From assembly GCA_002841495.1 (NCBI GenBank), contig PGZV01000002.1:1488-65487 (forward strand): DNA of 64,000 nucleotides, written 5' to 3'. The notes under the pieces were generated by a model. It had not been told where the DNA came from, did not search any database, and saw only the letters and a program-made list of their open reading frames with translations. This DNA comes from Firmicutes bacterium HGW-Firmicutes-2. GTDB lineage: Bacteria > Bacillota > Clostridia > Lachnospirales > Vallitaleaceae. Below are positions 26,555 to 35,529 of this stretch, in pieces. The first letter of the stretch is position 1. Each line of letters starts with the position of its first letter. A program made the translations under genes and the position numbers.

Positions 26555-26654
26555 CAGCAAACGCCTCCTTATTTCAAAAATCTTCCTTCTTCTTTAAGCC
26601 TCACCCTACCACAAGCTTTCTGATAAGTCCACTACAATTTCATGAAATGTACCA

Positions 26655-27206
26655 TTAAAACTTAGGGGTATAGCCGGCACTGTTTCTCACCTGTATCCGC
26701 ATCGTTGGAAGTACCTTGCCAGCGAACGAAACCGGGACTTCAAGCACAATAGTAGAATTGATCTCAAACCTTTGCCCCGCCGTATCGCCACTTGCTATAG
26801 GTGCATTTTCAATGTTTACTGTCAAATTATAAATTTTCAGTTGAGTCTCTCTGTTACTATCATACTTGACGTGTTCACCACCGCTTTGTTCAAGACCAAG
26901 AATCTCATCCAATTGGTTATAGATATCACCATAATCTATGGATTCCTGAAAGTTAGAAGCGATCGGTTGATATCCTCCTGAATAACCTTCCCGAACACCG
27001 TGATAGACATTGTCATAGTTGTCATTCACTGTTGTTATGACGGCATCTTGAAGGGCATTCCGCACACCTTGCGCAATAATCATGAGTCGGAAATACTCTG
27101 AGACACCACTGAAAATCATGACAAGACATAGGGTGATCGCTACCGCAAGCGGAAAGCCACTTCCTTTGTTATTAAAAAGAATACCCTTTAGCTTTTTCAT
27201 TTCCAA
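26655..27206 (-). CDS. TadE/TadG-like minor pseudopilin
   Basis: 183 residues; TTG 27206 has GGGGAAG at 6 nt, with an alternative ATG at 27200. After a short basic leader with NNKGSGF comes one hydrophobic helix (PLAVAITLCLVMIFSGV) and a beta-rich exterior. The leader plus single helix and operon position fit TadE/TadG minor pilins. It overlaps the upstream gene's end. Confidence 0.65.
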   Translation of the reverse strand: MEMKKLKGILFNNKGSGFPLAVAITLCLVMIFSGVSEYFRLMIIAQGVRNALQDAVITTVNDNYDNVYHGVREGYSGGYQPIASNFQESIDYGDIYNQLDEILGLEQSGGEHVKYDSNRETQLKIYNLTVNIENAPIASGDTAGQRFEINSTIVLEVPVSFAGKVLPTMRIQVRNSAGYTPKF

Positions 27207-27592
27207 TAGACTTCCCCTTTCCCTGATGCTTCCGACCTAAGCGTTATCGGAAACGATCCAAACTCACTAAAGTTCCCGATTTCAACGGTATAGGTAACCG
27301 TGACTTTTATTTCCTCATTCAGCTGAATCTTTCCGGTTTTTGACCACGTTACTGTCGGAATTATACCGATATTATCGCGAAGCAACATCTCTCGGTTTGT
27401 TGTTTCACTACCAACACGACCTGCAATTTCTGCCTCCCGAACCAGTTCCGTTGCAAAGGTATCCAGCTGCTGCTTAACGATATATGCCGGGAAGATCTTT
27501 ACCGCAAGTGCAATAACAAGAATGGCACATAAGACCAGAATAACTGTATCAATGTAACCTTCACCTCTCTTGTTGCAAAGAATCTCTTTCAA
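27197..27592 (-). CDS. DUF4320-like pilin-type protein
   Basis: 131 residues from TTG 27592 (GGTGA upstream). A short leader CNKRGEGYID is followed by a 20-residue hydrophobic helix (TVILVLCAILVIALAVKIF) and a beta-rich domain. The leader GE-x-x-I-D pattern is pilin-like and recurs in the Maff2 proteins of element B. Likely a Tad pilus subunit. Confidence 0.65.
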   Translation of the reverse strand: MKEILCNKRGEGYIDTVILVLCAILVIALAVKIFPAYIVKQQLDTFATELVREAEIAGRVGSETTNREMLLRDNIGIIPTVTWSKTGKIQLNEEIKVTVTYTVEIGNFSEFGSFPITLRSEASGKGEVYWK

Positions 27593-27605
27593 TCTTAATC
27601 ACCCC

Positions 27606-28478
27606 CTAAAACATTCCGCTCATGGAATTTAAGATTTCAAACACAATGATGGCGATATACGTTAACAGAAAGCACATCAGCATGATAAAGCTGAACACCC
27701 TGATCTTTGGAGGTATTTTCATCGCCTGTGCTTTCAGTTTCTGTAGCTCTAACTGCTTCATGTCATGAGCCAGCATCTGAAAGTACACGGCTCCATCATC
27801 ACCACGAAGGACACCAATCAGCCCTCTTGTTAAATCCGAAAGCATGGGTGAATTGATTCTTGCCTCAAATCTTGTCAGGGCAGCTTCGTAACTGCTCGAT
27901 CGCATATCGGCTGTAAGGACATCTAATTCGCCCGCAAACACTTCTCCTGCATTCGACTTATACTTCTCGATCATTCCAAGAACATCCCTGTTTGCTTTCA
28001 ATTCCTGAGTGAGTGTTGATACAAATCGCGGCAGTTCGGATTCGATATTTGTTCTCTTGGCGGACAGTTTTTCATCCGCTTTCCTGATCTCTTTAAAATA
28101 AATCAGAACGGCAAGAAAGAGAATGATGGGTGCGAGCAGCGGCAACACCAGAAGACAAGGAATGATTCCAAAAGCTATAAGACCGGCCTTTACAAATGCA
28201 AACGCAGTAAATTCCTCAGGCGTTTTGTTTATTCCTGCAGCTTTCAGCGTGTTTTTCATCCGGTTCTTTTTATAACTGTCCATGGGTATATGCTTGGCCA
28301 ATGCAATCGACCAACTGTTGATCAGAGCATCTATTCCCTTAACCTTTTCATTGCGATTCACAGCTGCTGTCAGCATAGCCTTACCAGTGGCAAGCTTTGG
28401 AATCTTTAATAATTCCAACGCAATGAAGAAAAAACCACCTGCCAAGGTTAACCCAAATAAAACCATTGTTATTGTCAT
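27606..28478 (-). CDS. tadC: TadC-like pilus platform protein (T2SS F family)
   Basis: 290 residues, ATG 28478 with GGAGG. Hydrophobic segments at the N-terminus, centre (LLVLPLLAPIILFLAVLIYF) and C-terminus flank the cytoplasmic T2SSF segment (LPRFVSTLTQELKANRDVLGMIEKY region). It pairs with the TadB-like protein upstream as the inner membrane platform for pilus assembly. Confidence 0.82.
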   Translation of the reverse strand: MTITMVLFGLTLAGGFFFIALELLKIPKLATGKAMLTAAVNRNEKVKGIDALINSWSIALAKHIPMDSYKKNRMKNTLKAAGINKTPEEFTAFAFVKAGLIAFGIIPCLLVLPLLAPIILFLAVLIYFKEIRKADEKLSAKRTNIESELPRFVSTLTQELKANRDVLGMIEKYKSNAGEVFAGELDVLTADMRSSSYEAALTRFEARINSPMLSDLTRGLIGVLRGDDGAVYFQMLAHDMKQLELQKLKAQAMKIPPKIRVFSFIMLMCFLLTYIAIIVFEILNSMSGMF

Positions 28479-28482
28479 ATGG

Positions 28483-29412
28483 CTACCTCCTGTACTCGAT
28501 TGGCTGTGTCAGCTTGATGACAAAAGCCCCTGATATGAACACTGCTGCAAAACAAACGGCAAGGATCAGTTGTCCCAAAGGGGTATGCATCAAGGTATGG
28601 TACCAATCGTTATTCAAGAAATAGAGTAATGGTATGTTACCGATGACCAAGATCTGCATGGTAATGAATTCTTTTCTCGGTTCAAAGACCATATTCTCAA
28701 GCTCTCCGTTGACCACGCGCATATCTGAAAGCTTTGTAACTATGGGCGTCAGTGTAGTTTTTAAACTCCTGTCAAACTGGCAGCCAATCATAGCTTCACA
28801 CCACTCACGAAACACAGCGTTATCTATCTGTTGCTTCATCTCCTTCAAACCGGCCAGAACATCGGGATCCACCATCTTAATCCGGTATAAAAATGCTTTG
28901 AATACAGACAGAACCGGCGGATTCAAGTAGTCTACATTCTCCTCGATTGCTGTAAGCAAATCTTCATTACGTAGATAGGATGTTGTAATAATGGATAGGG
29001 CCGTTTCCAGCTCAGCTGCAATGTCCTTCTTAAAATGAGACTGCGTCAATCGGATATACCAAAAGGGTAGCATCATAAATCCGATCCCAAGCACCGGAAG
29101 TGCAAAGAGATTTCCCAGTAATATGGCTATACTGCTTCCAATGACAAACAATAATAAGGACAAAGCGCAGACCATTGAAAACCACGACTCACGACCAGTC
29201 AGTTTCAGTATGGCCTGAACTTCAGATATCTCTCTTCGAAAATAAGATATCTTCTTTCGCTGAGTCGCGACTTTGATTTCGTTCTTGATACTGCCAGGTC
29301 GCTTACTCAGGCTTGCCAACAGTTGATTTGCAAATGCTTTCGGCGATAATGATACCAAAATAAAAGAACCTGTTATCATTCCGATACAGGCTATAAGCAA
29401 TAAGGTATTCAA
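28483..29412 (-). CDS. tadB: TadB-like pilus platform protein (T2SS F family)
   Basis: 309 residues from TTG 29412 (GGAGG at 10 nt). Membrane segments at the N-terminus, at ~100-135 and at the C-terminus, with a T2SSF-like core (AELETALSIITTSYLRNEDLLTAI region). Overlaps the tadA stop by 4 nt, so coupling is likely. Confidence 0.8.
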   Translation of the reverse strand: MNTLLLIACIGMITGSFILVSLSPKAFANQLLASLSKRPGSIKNEIKVATQRKKISYFRREISEVQAILKLTGRESWFSMVCALSLLLFVIGSSIAILLGNLFALPVLGIGFMMLPFWYIRLTQSHFKKDIAAELETALSIITTSYLRNEDLLTAIEENVDYLNPPVLSVFKAFLYRIKMVDPDVLAGLKEMKQQIDNAVFREWCEAMIGCQFDRSLKTTLTPIVTKLSDMRVVNGELENMVFEPRKEFITMQILVIGNIPLLYFLNNDWYHTLMHTPLGQLILAVCFAAVFISGAFVIKLTQPIEYRR

Positions 29413-30992
29413 TCCGATGTCGCCTCCTTTCTTGTCATGCGATGAATCATCTGGATCGGCATTCCATTTTCCAACAGACGTTTAGCCAGACTATCAGAAA
29501 TTGGATTCTGTTTTTGATGGGTGCCTTCGATAATAAATTGACCAGATGTATCAAGTCTGTTTTCGGTGATGATATATTGGAACAACGGTCGATAATTTCT
29601 TGTTCCATCAGGCATTATTTCACATTCCATGACTTCCATCATCCGTCGTTGCTTGTTCTCAAGCTGTTTGCAAAACACAATAATAGGATAGGCTTCCGTC
29701 ACATATCCAAGCAAGGTCTCATCGGACATTTCCACCGCTCTTTTGCAAAGTGAAACCATACGACGATAAGTAGCTTCACAAGAATTGGCATGTATCGTTG
29801 TTAGAACAGCAATTCCTGTTCGAGCGGCTTCCTGTGCTGCATTGGCCTCTGCACCACGCATTTCGCCGACAACAGCGATGTCCGGATTAAACCGCAAGGC
29901 CATATCCAACAATGTAATCTGATCAACCCGTTGCTTATCGTTGTCACTGTCCCGAGTAATGGTATGAATGACCGAGTTAATGGGTCTGCCATTTTCATAA
30001 CGGATCAAGTCAAGCTCACGGGAACCATTTTCAATGGTATAAATCCTCTTGTTGTTGGGTATGGTTGTCAGCAACCATCCAAGTACCGTTGTCTTCCCTG
30101 AACTGGTGGCACCGGCAACACAAACCGAGATACCATAACGTATGATATTGGACAGAAAATCCAGCATCTCTTCTGTTGCAGTGCCACTACAAACAAAGTC
30201 TTCCTTCTTCATGCTTTGAGGATTGACGATACGTATCGATGCTGAGATGCCGACATCCTCATCCACCAATGGTGTTTTCAGAACAGCTATACGAATATTC
30301 TTCGATAAGTGTCCCAGAACAGCCGGGCTGGCATTGTCCAAAACCATACCTGATACATGTAGCATCCTTCTAATGACATTGATAGCATGGTCTGGTGAAT
30401 CAAAAGATTCTTCCAGTTTGACGTTTCTCCCATCCGAATATTGAACTTCAATGTCCTGCCAGGAATTGATATCTATTTCCTCAATCCCTTTCCCGAAAAT
30501 ATACTTTGTCAGAAAACCATACTCCGCCATTTCCGTATAAAGCTCATCTATGAGCGCATCAGCTTCCATTCCCTTTACAGAAATCCTTTGATCTATGATG
30601 TATTTACTAATGTATCGCTTCATTTGGTCCTTTGAATCTTCCAAATCCTGATCAGTGATCAGCGTTGCAAAGTGACTTGAGATATACTCCTGCACTTCTT
30701 TCAGAACTGATTGAAAATCTCGTTTCTCAGCATCCGGCGCAAAAAATAGCGTGTGAGTTCGATTCCCTATCCCCAACTCTTTAGGCTTTTCTGAGTTTAT
30801 CGAAGCGTTCATCAAGTCTTCCATCCGTGTGCTGGTTCCATGATTCATTGATGTTTCCTCGATTGATTCATCTATGGGTTCCACCCTTGACTCGTTTATC
30901 GATTCATTATCTGCCTCAGCTACTACAATTGATTCTTCAGCGACATTCCCCTCCTCCTGAAACAAAGATCCGGTACGCTTAACACCTAACAT
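29409..30992 (-). CDS. tadA: TadA/CpaF secretion ATPase
   Basis: 527 residues. The N-terminal 100 residues are variable and acidic. The ATPase has Walker A GATSSGKT, an Asp-box region, and Walker B AVVGEMRGAEANAAQEA, with the HANS motif TIHANSCEATYRR. This family powers Tad pilus extension. It heads the platform genes and overlaps the tadZ end by 7 nt. Confidence 0.92.
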   Translation of the reverse strand: MLGVKRTGSLFQEEGNVAEESIVVAEADNESINESRVEPIDESIEETSMNHGTSTRMEDLMNASINSEKPKELGIGNRTHTLFFAPDAEKRDFQSVLKEVQEYISSHFATLITDQDLEDSKDQMKRYISKYIIDQRISVKGMEADALIDELYTEMAEYGFLTKYIFGKGIEEIDINSWQDIEVQYSDGRNVKLEESFDSPDHAINVIRRMLHVSGMVLDNASPAVLGHLSKNIRIAVLKTPLVDEDVGISASIRIVNPQSMKKEDFVCSGTATEEMLDFLSNIIRYGISVCVAGATSSGKTTVLGWLLTTIPNNKRIYTIENGSRELDLIRYENGRPINSVIHTITRDSDNDKQRVDQITLLDMALRFNPDIAVVGEMRGAEANAAQEAARTGIAVLTTIHANSCEATYRRMVSLCKRAVEMSDETLLGYVTEAYPIIVFCKQLENKQRRMMEVMECEIMPDGTRNYRPLFQYIITENRLDTSGQFIIEGTHQKQNPISDSLAKRLLENGMPIQMIHRMTRKEATSD

Positions 30993-31792
30993 CCGAACAC
31001 CTCCCTTGCAATCTTTTCAATCTCCTTTCTAAACAACCGGCTGTTTTTCATCGACATATCTGCAAGCAGATTACCAGACAGGTATTGTTCTTCCAGTTCT
31101 TCTGAGTACGGAAGTTTAAAAGAAACACTCCCCACGGCTCCCGTCATATGTTCTATGCTGTGATTGGGTTTAATGTTCGATGCTACCTTATATTGTTTGT
31201 CCGTATCCCAGTTACTGTTTTGAAGAAGCTGCAGCTGGCTGGACAGATAGCTGATGGATTTCAGATCACAGATTGCCAACCGAAGTGCACTATCACATTC
31301 CAATAGAGCCACTGCCGACAAAATATCATTGGCAATATAACTGCCACAGTCAATAATCACAAAAGGTGCTATTTTTCTGAGTGCCTCAACTAGCTCCTGA
31401 GCCTGAACTTTAGAATAGGATGCATAGGTATATTCGTTTTCACCTTTCAACATACCAATGAAGGTGAGATGGTCCATCTTCTTATGCGTGACCATGTTGT
31501 ACTTTACCAAAGCTTCTGTTACATGAGTCGCTGACAGAATGCTCCCAAGAGATTTTTCGATCTCCAGATCCGTAGGTGGGCAGATACATGGCAGCATAGG
31601 AGCTGTCATATCACACAGTACCAGTACCACATTTTTCTTTTTGTCTGCAAGGTATTTTGCCAACTTCACAGCGACCGTCGTCTTTCCAGAACCAGGACTT
31701 CCCCAGACTGCGAGCACACCGCCATGCATGGGGTCACTCTCATGTTTTGGAGATTCCCGATTAAAAATCGTATCTTTCTTAAAGCTGATCAT
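30986..31792 (-). CDS. TadZ/CpaE-like P-loop protein
   Basis: 268 residues. ATG 31792 is set by GGGGAGGAG just upstream; a longer frame exists but overlaps the cpaB gene. The P-loop GSPGSGKTTVAVKLA and the later FVIIDCGSYIAND follow the MinD/ParA-like TadZ pattern that places the pilus machine in the cell. The lysine of the deviant ParA Walker A is replaced by Pro/Gly here. Confidence 0.75.
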   Translation of the reverse strand: MISFKKDTIFNRESPKHESDPMHGGVLAVWGSPGSGKTTVAVKLAKYLADKKKNVVLVLCDMTAPMLPCICPPTDLEIEKSLGSILSATHVTEALVKYNMVTHKKMDHLTFIGMLKGENEYTYASYSKVQAQELVEALRKIAPFVIIDCGSYIANDILSAVALLECDSALRLAICDLKSISYLSSQLQLLQNSNWDTDKQYKVASNIKPNHSIEHMTGAVGSVSFKLPYSEELEEQYLSGNLLADMSMKNSRLFRKEIEKIAREVFGC

Positions 31793-32660
31793 CTGACTCC
31801 TCCCCACTGTCTGGTTCATGAGAATCCGGTACATCTGATGTTGCAGCCGGCTCTGCATCAAAAGTTTGACCTTCAATCACAGGAATCTCATCTTGCACAT
31901 CTGTTTCCTCACCATCCGTAGTCACTGATTCCTCCGGATAGAGTTCTTTCAAGATTTCAGACTGCATCTCCAAGAACTTTGTGGTATTCACAGATTCACC
32001 GCGATACACAAGAGACAGATGACATTTGCCGTCAGCCTCAAGAGTGGCAAGCAGGTTGCCCTGCTCTGGTGTTACCAATAAAGTCACCGTTGAAGGCAAT
32101 TCCTTTTCATCTTCACTGGTTGATTCACCGGTATTGGCATCATCGCCATTAGATGCAGTCACTGATATGACCTCTACATACTTTAGTTCCGGCGGTATAA
32201 CCGTCTCACCTTGCCCTCTATAATCTGGTGCAATTATCGAGACAATGTCACCACTTTGAAGCTTGCCGGACAGACCATTGGCAAAGCTTTTGATTGTAAT
32301 AGAAATGGCTTGTTTGCTGCCATCCAACCGATACAGATAAGCATTCTCGGATGCCGGTGTTACGGATACTTTGGTGTTTAGAATATAATCGCCAACGGAT
32401 AGATCCGCTAACGCATAGGTTCCTACTGCATTCTCTTTCGTTCGAATGACGTTCTCCGGAAGATTGTATCCACCTACCTCTATACTTTTCACCATGTCTT
32501 CGGTGATGATATCACCCGACTTAATTTCTTTAGTCACCCGGATGATTTCAGTCTTTTGACTGATACCCTGATTAAAAAGGGGTGTGAGTCCAAAGCATAT
32601 AATCAAGGATAATAATATACAGACCACACCAATGACCATTCTGTTCTTTAGTAAATTCAT
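31779..32660 (-). CDS. cpaB: CpaB/RcpC-like SAF-domain protein
   Basis: 293 residues, ATG 32660 with GGAGGTA. An N-terminal membrane anchor (MVIGVVCILLSLIICFGL) is followed by a SAF domain (IKSGDIITEDMVKSIEV) and a beta-rich RcpC region, then an acidic tail. In Gram-negatives this is a periplasmic pilus factor; here it would face the wall. Confidence 0.8.
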   Translation of the reverse strand: MNLLKNRMVIGVVCILLSLIICFGLTPLFNQGISQKTEIIRVTKEIKSGDIITEDMVKSIEVGGYNLPENVIRTKENAVGTYALADLSVGDYILNTKVSVTPASENAYLYRLDGSKQAISITIKSFANGLSGKLQSGDIVSIIAPDYRGQGETVIPPELKYVEVISVTASNGDDANTGESTSEDEKELPSTVTLLVTPEQGNLLATLEADGKCHLSLVYRGESVNTTKFLEMQSEILKELYPEESVTTDGEETDVQDEIPVIEGQTFDAEPAATSDVPDSHEPDSGEESDDQL

Positions 32661-32691
32661 ATCCTACCTCCAATTTTTCGTTTAACTCGAA

Positions 32692-32913
32692 TCAACCCAT
32701 TAGCATTTCTGGGCCTTCTATTATTTTCAACTTTCCATCTTCAATCAGCTCATTGATTTCACTTTCTGTGTAAATTAGTACTTCTAGCTTTTCAGCATTT
32801 ACCGGTGCAAGCACCATTCCATCTGACCACCTCCCTACTAATTCATAGGGTTCATGATCATAACTGGTTTCAAATCGTTGGCCTTTTTCAAACACCTGCC
32901 AAACTCCTTTCAT
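32692..32913 (-). CDS. Small hypothetical protein in the Tad operon (73 aa)
   Basis: ATG 32913 overlaps the prepilin peptidase stop (ATGA). Soluble, acidic, with SYDHEPYELVGRWSDGM. No family recognised; strict overlap supports expression with the pilus genes. Confidence 0.6.
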   Translation of the reverse strand: MKGVWQVFEKGQRFETSYDHEPYELVGRWSDGMVLAPVNAEKLEVLIYTESEINELIEDGKLKIIEGPEMLMG

Positions 32914-33398
32914 ATAAAATAGGTAGATATAAAACCCACCATAAGGAATGGAGCCAAAGGATAACCCTTTGGCTTTGCTTCCCTACTTTGAGTGGTTCTA
33001 AATAGATACAGGATCATGTGGATTACAAGTATAATCACCAAACCTACAATCAATCCAATCGTAGCTTTTTCAAACCCTAAAACAAGTCCAGCTGCAGCAG
33101 TAAGCTTGATATCGCCCCCACCCAATCCTGTTGAATCGATTCTTGCTACAATCAGTAATGGTAAGGCTGCTATGACTCCCAGCAGATGAACAGGATTAAA
33201 ATCTAAAAGAGATACCAGGACAATGGCAACACATATGCCATCCGGTATCTCTCTCTTCTTTATATCCACATAGGCTGCTGCACTTAGTAGAATCATAAAC
33301 AGTATTACTTGTATCATGACGTTAGCCTGCATAGTTGAACATCGATTTAATTTTATCAACGAGGGTTGGGAGGACTTTTCTACACCGTCGATTAACAC
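32910..33398 (-). CDS. Prepilin peptidase (A24 family, short type)
   Basis: 162 residues from GTG 33398 (CAGGGGGAT 10 nt upstream; a later ATG at 33332 has a poor site). Catalytic aspartates are visible in AAYVDIKKREIPDG and in the GxGD-type motif GLGGGDIKLT. It lacks the N-terminal methylase part, as in Tad/CpaA peptidases. It would mature the pilin-like proteins of this operon. Confidence 0.85.
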   Translation of the reverse strand: MLIDGVEKSSQPSLIKLNRCSTMQANVMIQVILFMILLSAAAYVDIKKREIPDGICVAIVLVSLLDFNPVHLLGVIAALPLLIVARIDSTGLGGGDIKLTAAAGLVLGFEKATIGLIVGLVIILVIHMILYLFRTTQSREAKPKGYPLAPFLMVGFISTYFI

Positions 33399-33459
33399 GA
33401 TTAAGAAAATCCCCCTGAAAATATCTCCAAAATTTAGATTGAATCCTTTTGCAAACCAT
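33322..33459 (-). CDS. Possible 45-aa basic ORF at the head of the Tad operon
   Basis: ATG 33459 follows GGAAGG and the frame runs to TAA 33322, overlapping the start of the peptidase gene in another frame. The product (MVCKRIQSKFWRYFQ...) is basic with no hydrophobic helix, so it is not a Flp pilin. It may be a leader peptide or chance frame. Confidence 0.3.
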   Translation of the reverse strand: MVCKRIQSKFWRYFQGDFLNRVNRRCRKVLPTLVDKIKSMFNYAG

Positions 33460-33498
33460 TGTCTTTACCTTCCTTTCATAAATTTTTTATAAAATAAA

Positions 33499-33528
33499 AC
33501 ACGACTAAACAACATAGTTTAATCGTGT
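33499..33528 (-). terminator. Terminator between recombinase block and Tad operon
   Basis: ACACGATTAAAC and GTTTAGTCGTGT (minus strand) form a 12-bp stem with one G-U pair around TATGTT, followed by TTTTATTTTAT. It should stop transcription from the recombinase genes. Confidence 0.7.
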
Positions 33529-33602
33529 CAATTTTTCTACTCTATTTTCAGTTAAATGTACTAATATTCACCAGCAACAAATCCAAAAAAACTGCTGCTA
33601 TT

Positions 33603-33998
33603 CTATTCATTTCTTTGCCTCAATAAAAACAACCTCCCCCTCAGAAGCTCACATTCTTGTTTCAATTCTGTGTTTTCTTCAATAAGCTTACCAATCCGTT
33701 CATTCTTGCGCTTCAACTCTTTCCTTAGTCGTTTTTCTATAGATAAACTGTCCTTGGAATCCACTCTTTCTTCTTTAATGTTCTTCTTTTCTACAACATC
33801 ATAACGCTCTAGAACTTCTCTTACGTGGACCTTTCCAAAGGTTGATCGCGATAATCCTGTATACGCCATTAGGTCCTTAATTCTGATCACATAACCCTGT
33901 TCTTGTAACTCATGTATTGCCTTTATGACCGCATTAATGGTTTGTTGCCTCATCAATTCTTGCTTTTCTTTAAGTGACTGTGGTACTTTCTCATTCAT
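33603..33998 (-). CDS. TnpC/DUF6262-like transposition accessory protein
   Basis: 131 residues. An N-terminal HTH-like segment (IKDLMAYTGLSRSTFGKVHVREVL) and a C-terminal coiled coil (LRKELKRKNERIGKLIEENTELKQE region). ATG 33998 overlaps the preceding recombinase by 8 nt. Matches the size and place of TnpC in Tn554-like units, where it helps direct integration. Confidence 0.75.
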   Translation of the reverse strand: MNEKVPQSLKEKQELMRQQTINAVIKAIHELQEQGYVIRIKDLMAYTGLSRSTFGKVHVREVLERYDVVEKKNIKEERVDSKDSLSIEKRLRKELKRKNERIGKLIEENTELKQECELLRGRLFLLRQRNE

Positions 33999-35529
33999 TT
34001 TTTAACTTCTCCAATCGTATTTTATCAACAACATCCTCAAATAATCCTGCAGTTTTAATAGCATTATCACGAACCATTGGCATCTTTTCAAAGCGTTTTG
34101 CCTTTTCCTTCCATGAGACAATCTGGCCCACAAAATAAGACTCCTGATCGCTGTCAGGTATGAAATGCTCACAAGTTAGACAGTTCCACATATCACTTTT
34201 GCAACCAGTGACATCGCCACATATCCCTCCTGGAACCCGATGTGCACGAATATTTCTGAGTAGTCGTTTCTCTAGCAACTCATCCATCCCTAATATTCTT
34301 CCGCCAAAAAGAATATACTTACTATCCTCATCTGCTGACTCTTTTAAAACAGACCTTTGCTTTTTCACAATCGTTTCAGGCCTTAAGTTAAGATGCGCAT
34401 AGGCATTCCAGATCATAGCATTTCCATGATGTCCCGTCATATCTGCAATCTGTTCCATGGTAAAACCAGCTTCTAGGCGATCTGTAATACCATTATGACG
34501 GAACTGATGGGAGGTAAGGTTATAGATATGTCCGTCATTATCCTTTATGTCATATGCCTTACAAATCCGTTTAAAATGATAATCCACAAAACTCACAAGC
34601 ATGGTATTAGCTACTCCTGCTTTAGATGTGCCACCCTTCTTGTAATGAAGAATTCGCTGATACGAGAACAAGCACCCTTTTTTATGTACATCTAACCGTG
34701 TTTGTAGCTGATTTGCTATTTTTTTCTGTTCCTTGATCAATCCCAAAAGGTAACCTGCAATACCGGTATCCTCAATATGTATTGATCGCATGATCGGCTC
34801 AATATTACCACCATTTTGTTTCCATGTAGGAATGAAAATCACATATTTCCCATTATAGGGTTTAACACAATCAATCTTCATGGCCAAAACCTCAGATATT
34901 CTTGATGGTATTAGTCTTAATATCCAGTAAACACACCTTAAATGCAGCTCTATTTCTTCTCTTTTGAACACTTCATCCAATTTACAAGCTATGCTTTCAG
35001 GAATGTACTTATAATCCAATTTCATCTTTTGTATATATGGATTAGCAGTAAATGGATTTTTAATTGTCCTGCCTTCAAACCCATCCATTGTCCTTAATAG
35101 AGAACTGGTCTGCAACCAGATACTTTTTTTAGTACTTTCAGCCATCTTTGAACCATCCAGATATTCCTTGAACCGGATCGCAATGCTTATATTACACGCT
35201 GAAAGCAATGGTGCAGAATAATTTTCTTTTAGAAACTGTGTAAAGGGAACTATTTTTCCAATACTGGTACGGACAGTCCTTACTGTATTTCCTTGTAATA
35301 ACCGAATAATCCCATAATATTTAACCAGATTTTTATACGCATAAGGTATGCTTGCAAAATATATATTCATATAGTTGGCCGGATCTGTATTATTGCGTCT
35401 ACGTTTATCACAAACCCATGTATCATCATCAAAATGAATATCACTTCCAAAAGCCTGGAGCAGTTCAATATATCGCCCTTTTTGAGTTTCATCATAGATT
35501 TCAATTTGTTGATACTGTGGAAATTTCAT
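33991..35529 (-). CDS. Tyrosine recombinase, third of the trio (512 aa)
   Basis: Catalytic pattern R...HxxR...H...Y is visible: PSRISEVLAM, LTSHQFRHNGI, MTGHHGNAMIWNAYAHL. A cysteine cluster near the C-terminus (GICGDVTGCKSDMWNCLTC) resembles TnpB-type recombinases. ATG 35529 has GGAAGGAG and overlaps the previous stop by one base. Confidence 0.85.
   Translation of the reverse strand: MKFPQYQQIEIYDETQKGRYIELLQAFGSDIHFDDDTWVCDKRRRNNTDPANYMNIYFASIPYAYKNLVKYYGIIRLLQGNTVRTVRTSIGKIVPFTQFLKENYSAPLLSACNISIAIRFKEYLDGSKMAESTKKSIWLQTSSLLRTMDGFEGRTIKNPFTANPYIQKMKLDYKYIPESIACKLDEVFKREEIELHLRCVYWILRLIPSRISEVLAMKIDCVKPYNGKYVIFIPTWKQNGGNIEPIMRSIHIEDTGIAGYLLGLIKEQKKIANQLQTRLDVHKKGCLFSYQRILHYKKGGTSKAGVANTMLVSFVDYHFKRICKAYDIKDNDGHIYNLTSHQFRHNGITDRLEAGFTMEQIADMTGHHGNAMIWNAYAHLNLRPETIVKKQRSVLKESADEDSKYILFGGRILGMDELLEKRLLRNIRAHRVPGGICGDVTGCKSDMWNCLTCEHFIPDSDQESYFVGQIVSWKEKAKRFEKMPMVRDNAIKTAGLFEDVVDKIRLEKLKNE

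Larger units (their letters stand above)
6468..33459 (-). mobile_element. Conjugative element A (T4SS plus Tad pilus), partial
   Basis: A continuous minus-strand block holding coupling protein, Toprim protein, relaxase, MobC, oriT candidate, cell-wall hydrolase, VirB2/B3/B4/B6-like genes and a Tad assembly operon. No integrase of its own is seen unless the adjacent recombinase trio serves it. Limits are the outermost recognisable genes; true ends are not resolved. Confidence 0.75.

Noticed and set aside
30986-31876. Longer start for the TadZ-like gene
   Set aside because: The extra 28 residues overlap cpaB and lack a ribosome site, while GGGGAGGAG precedes ATG 31792.
33322-33459. Flp pilin gene at the head of the Tad operon
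   Set aside because: The 45-aa frame has no hydrophobic helix or G-E processing site.
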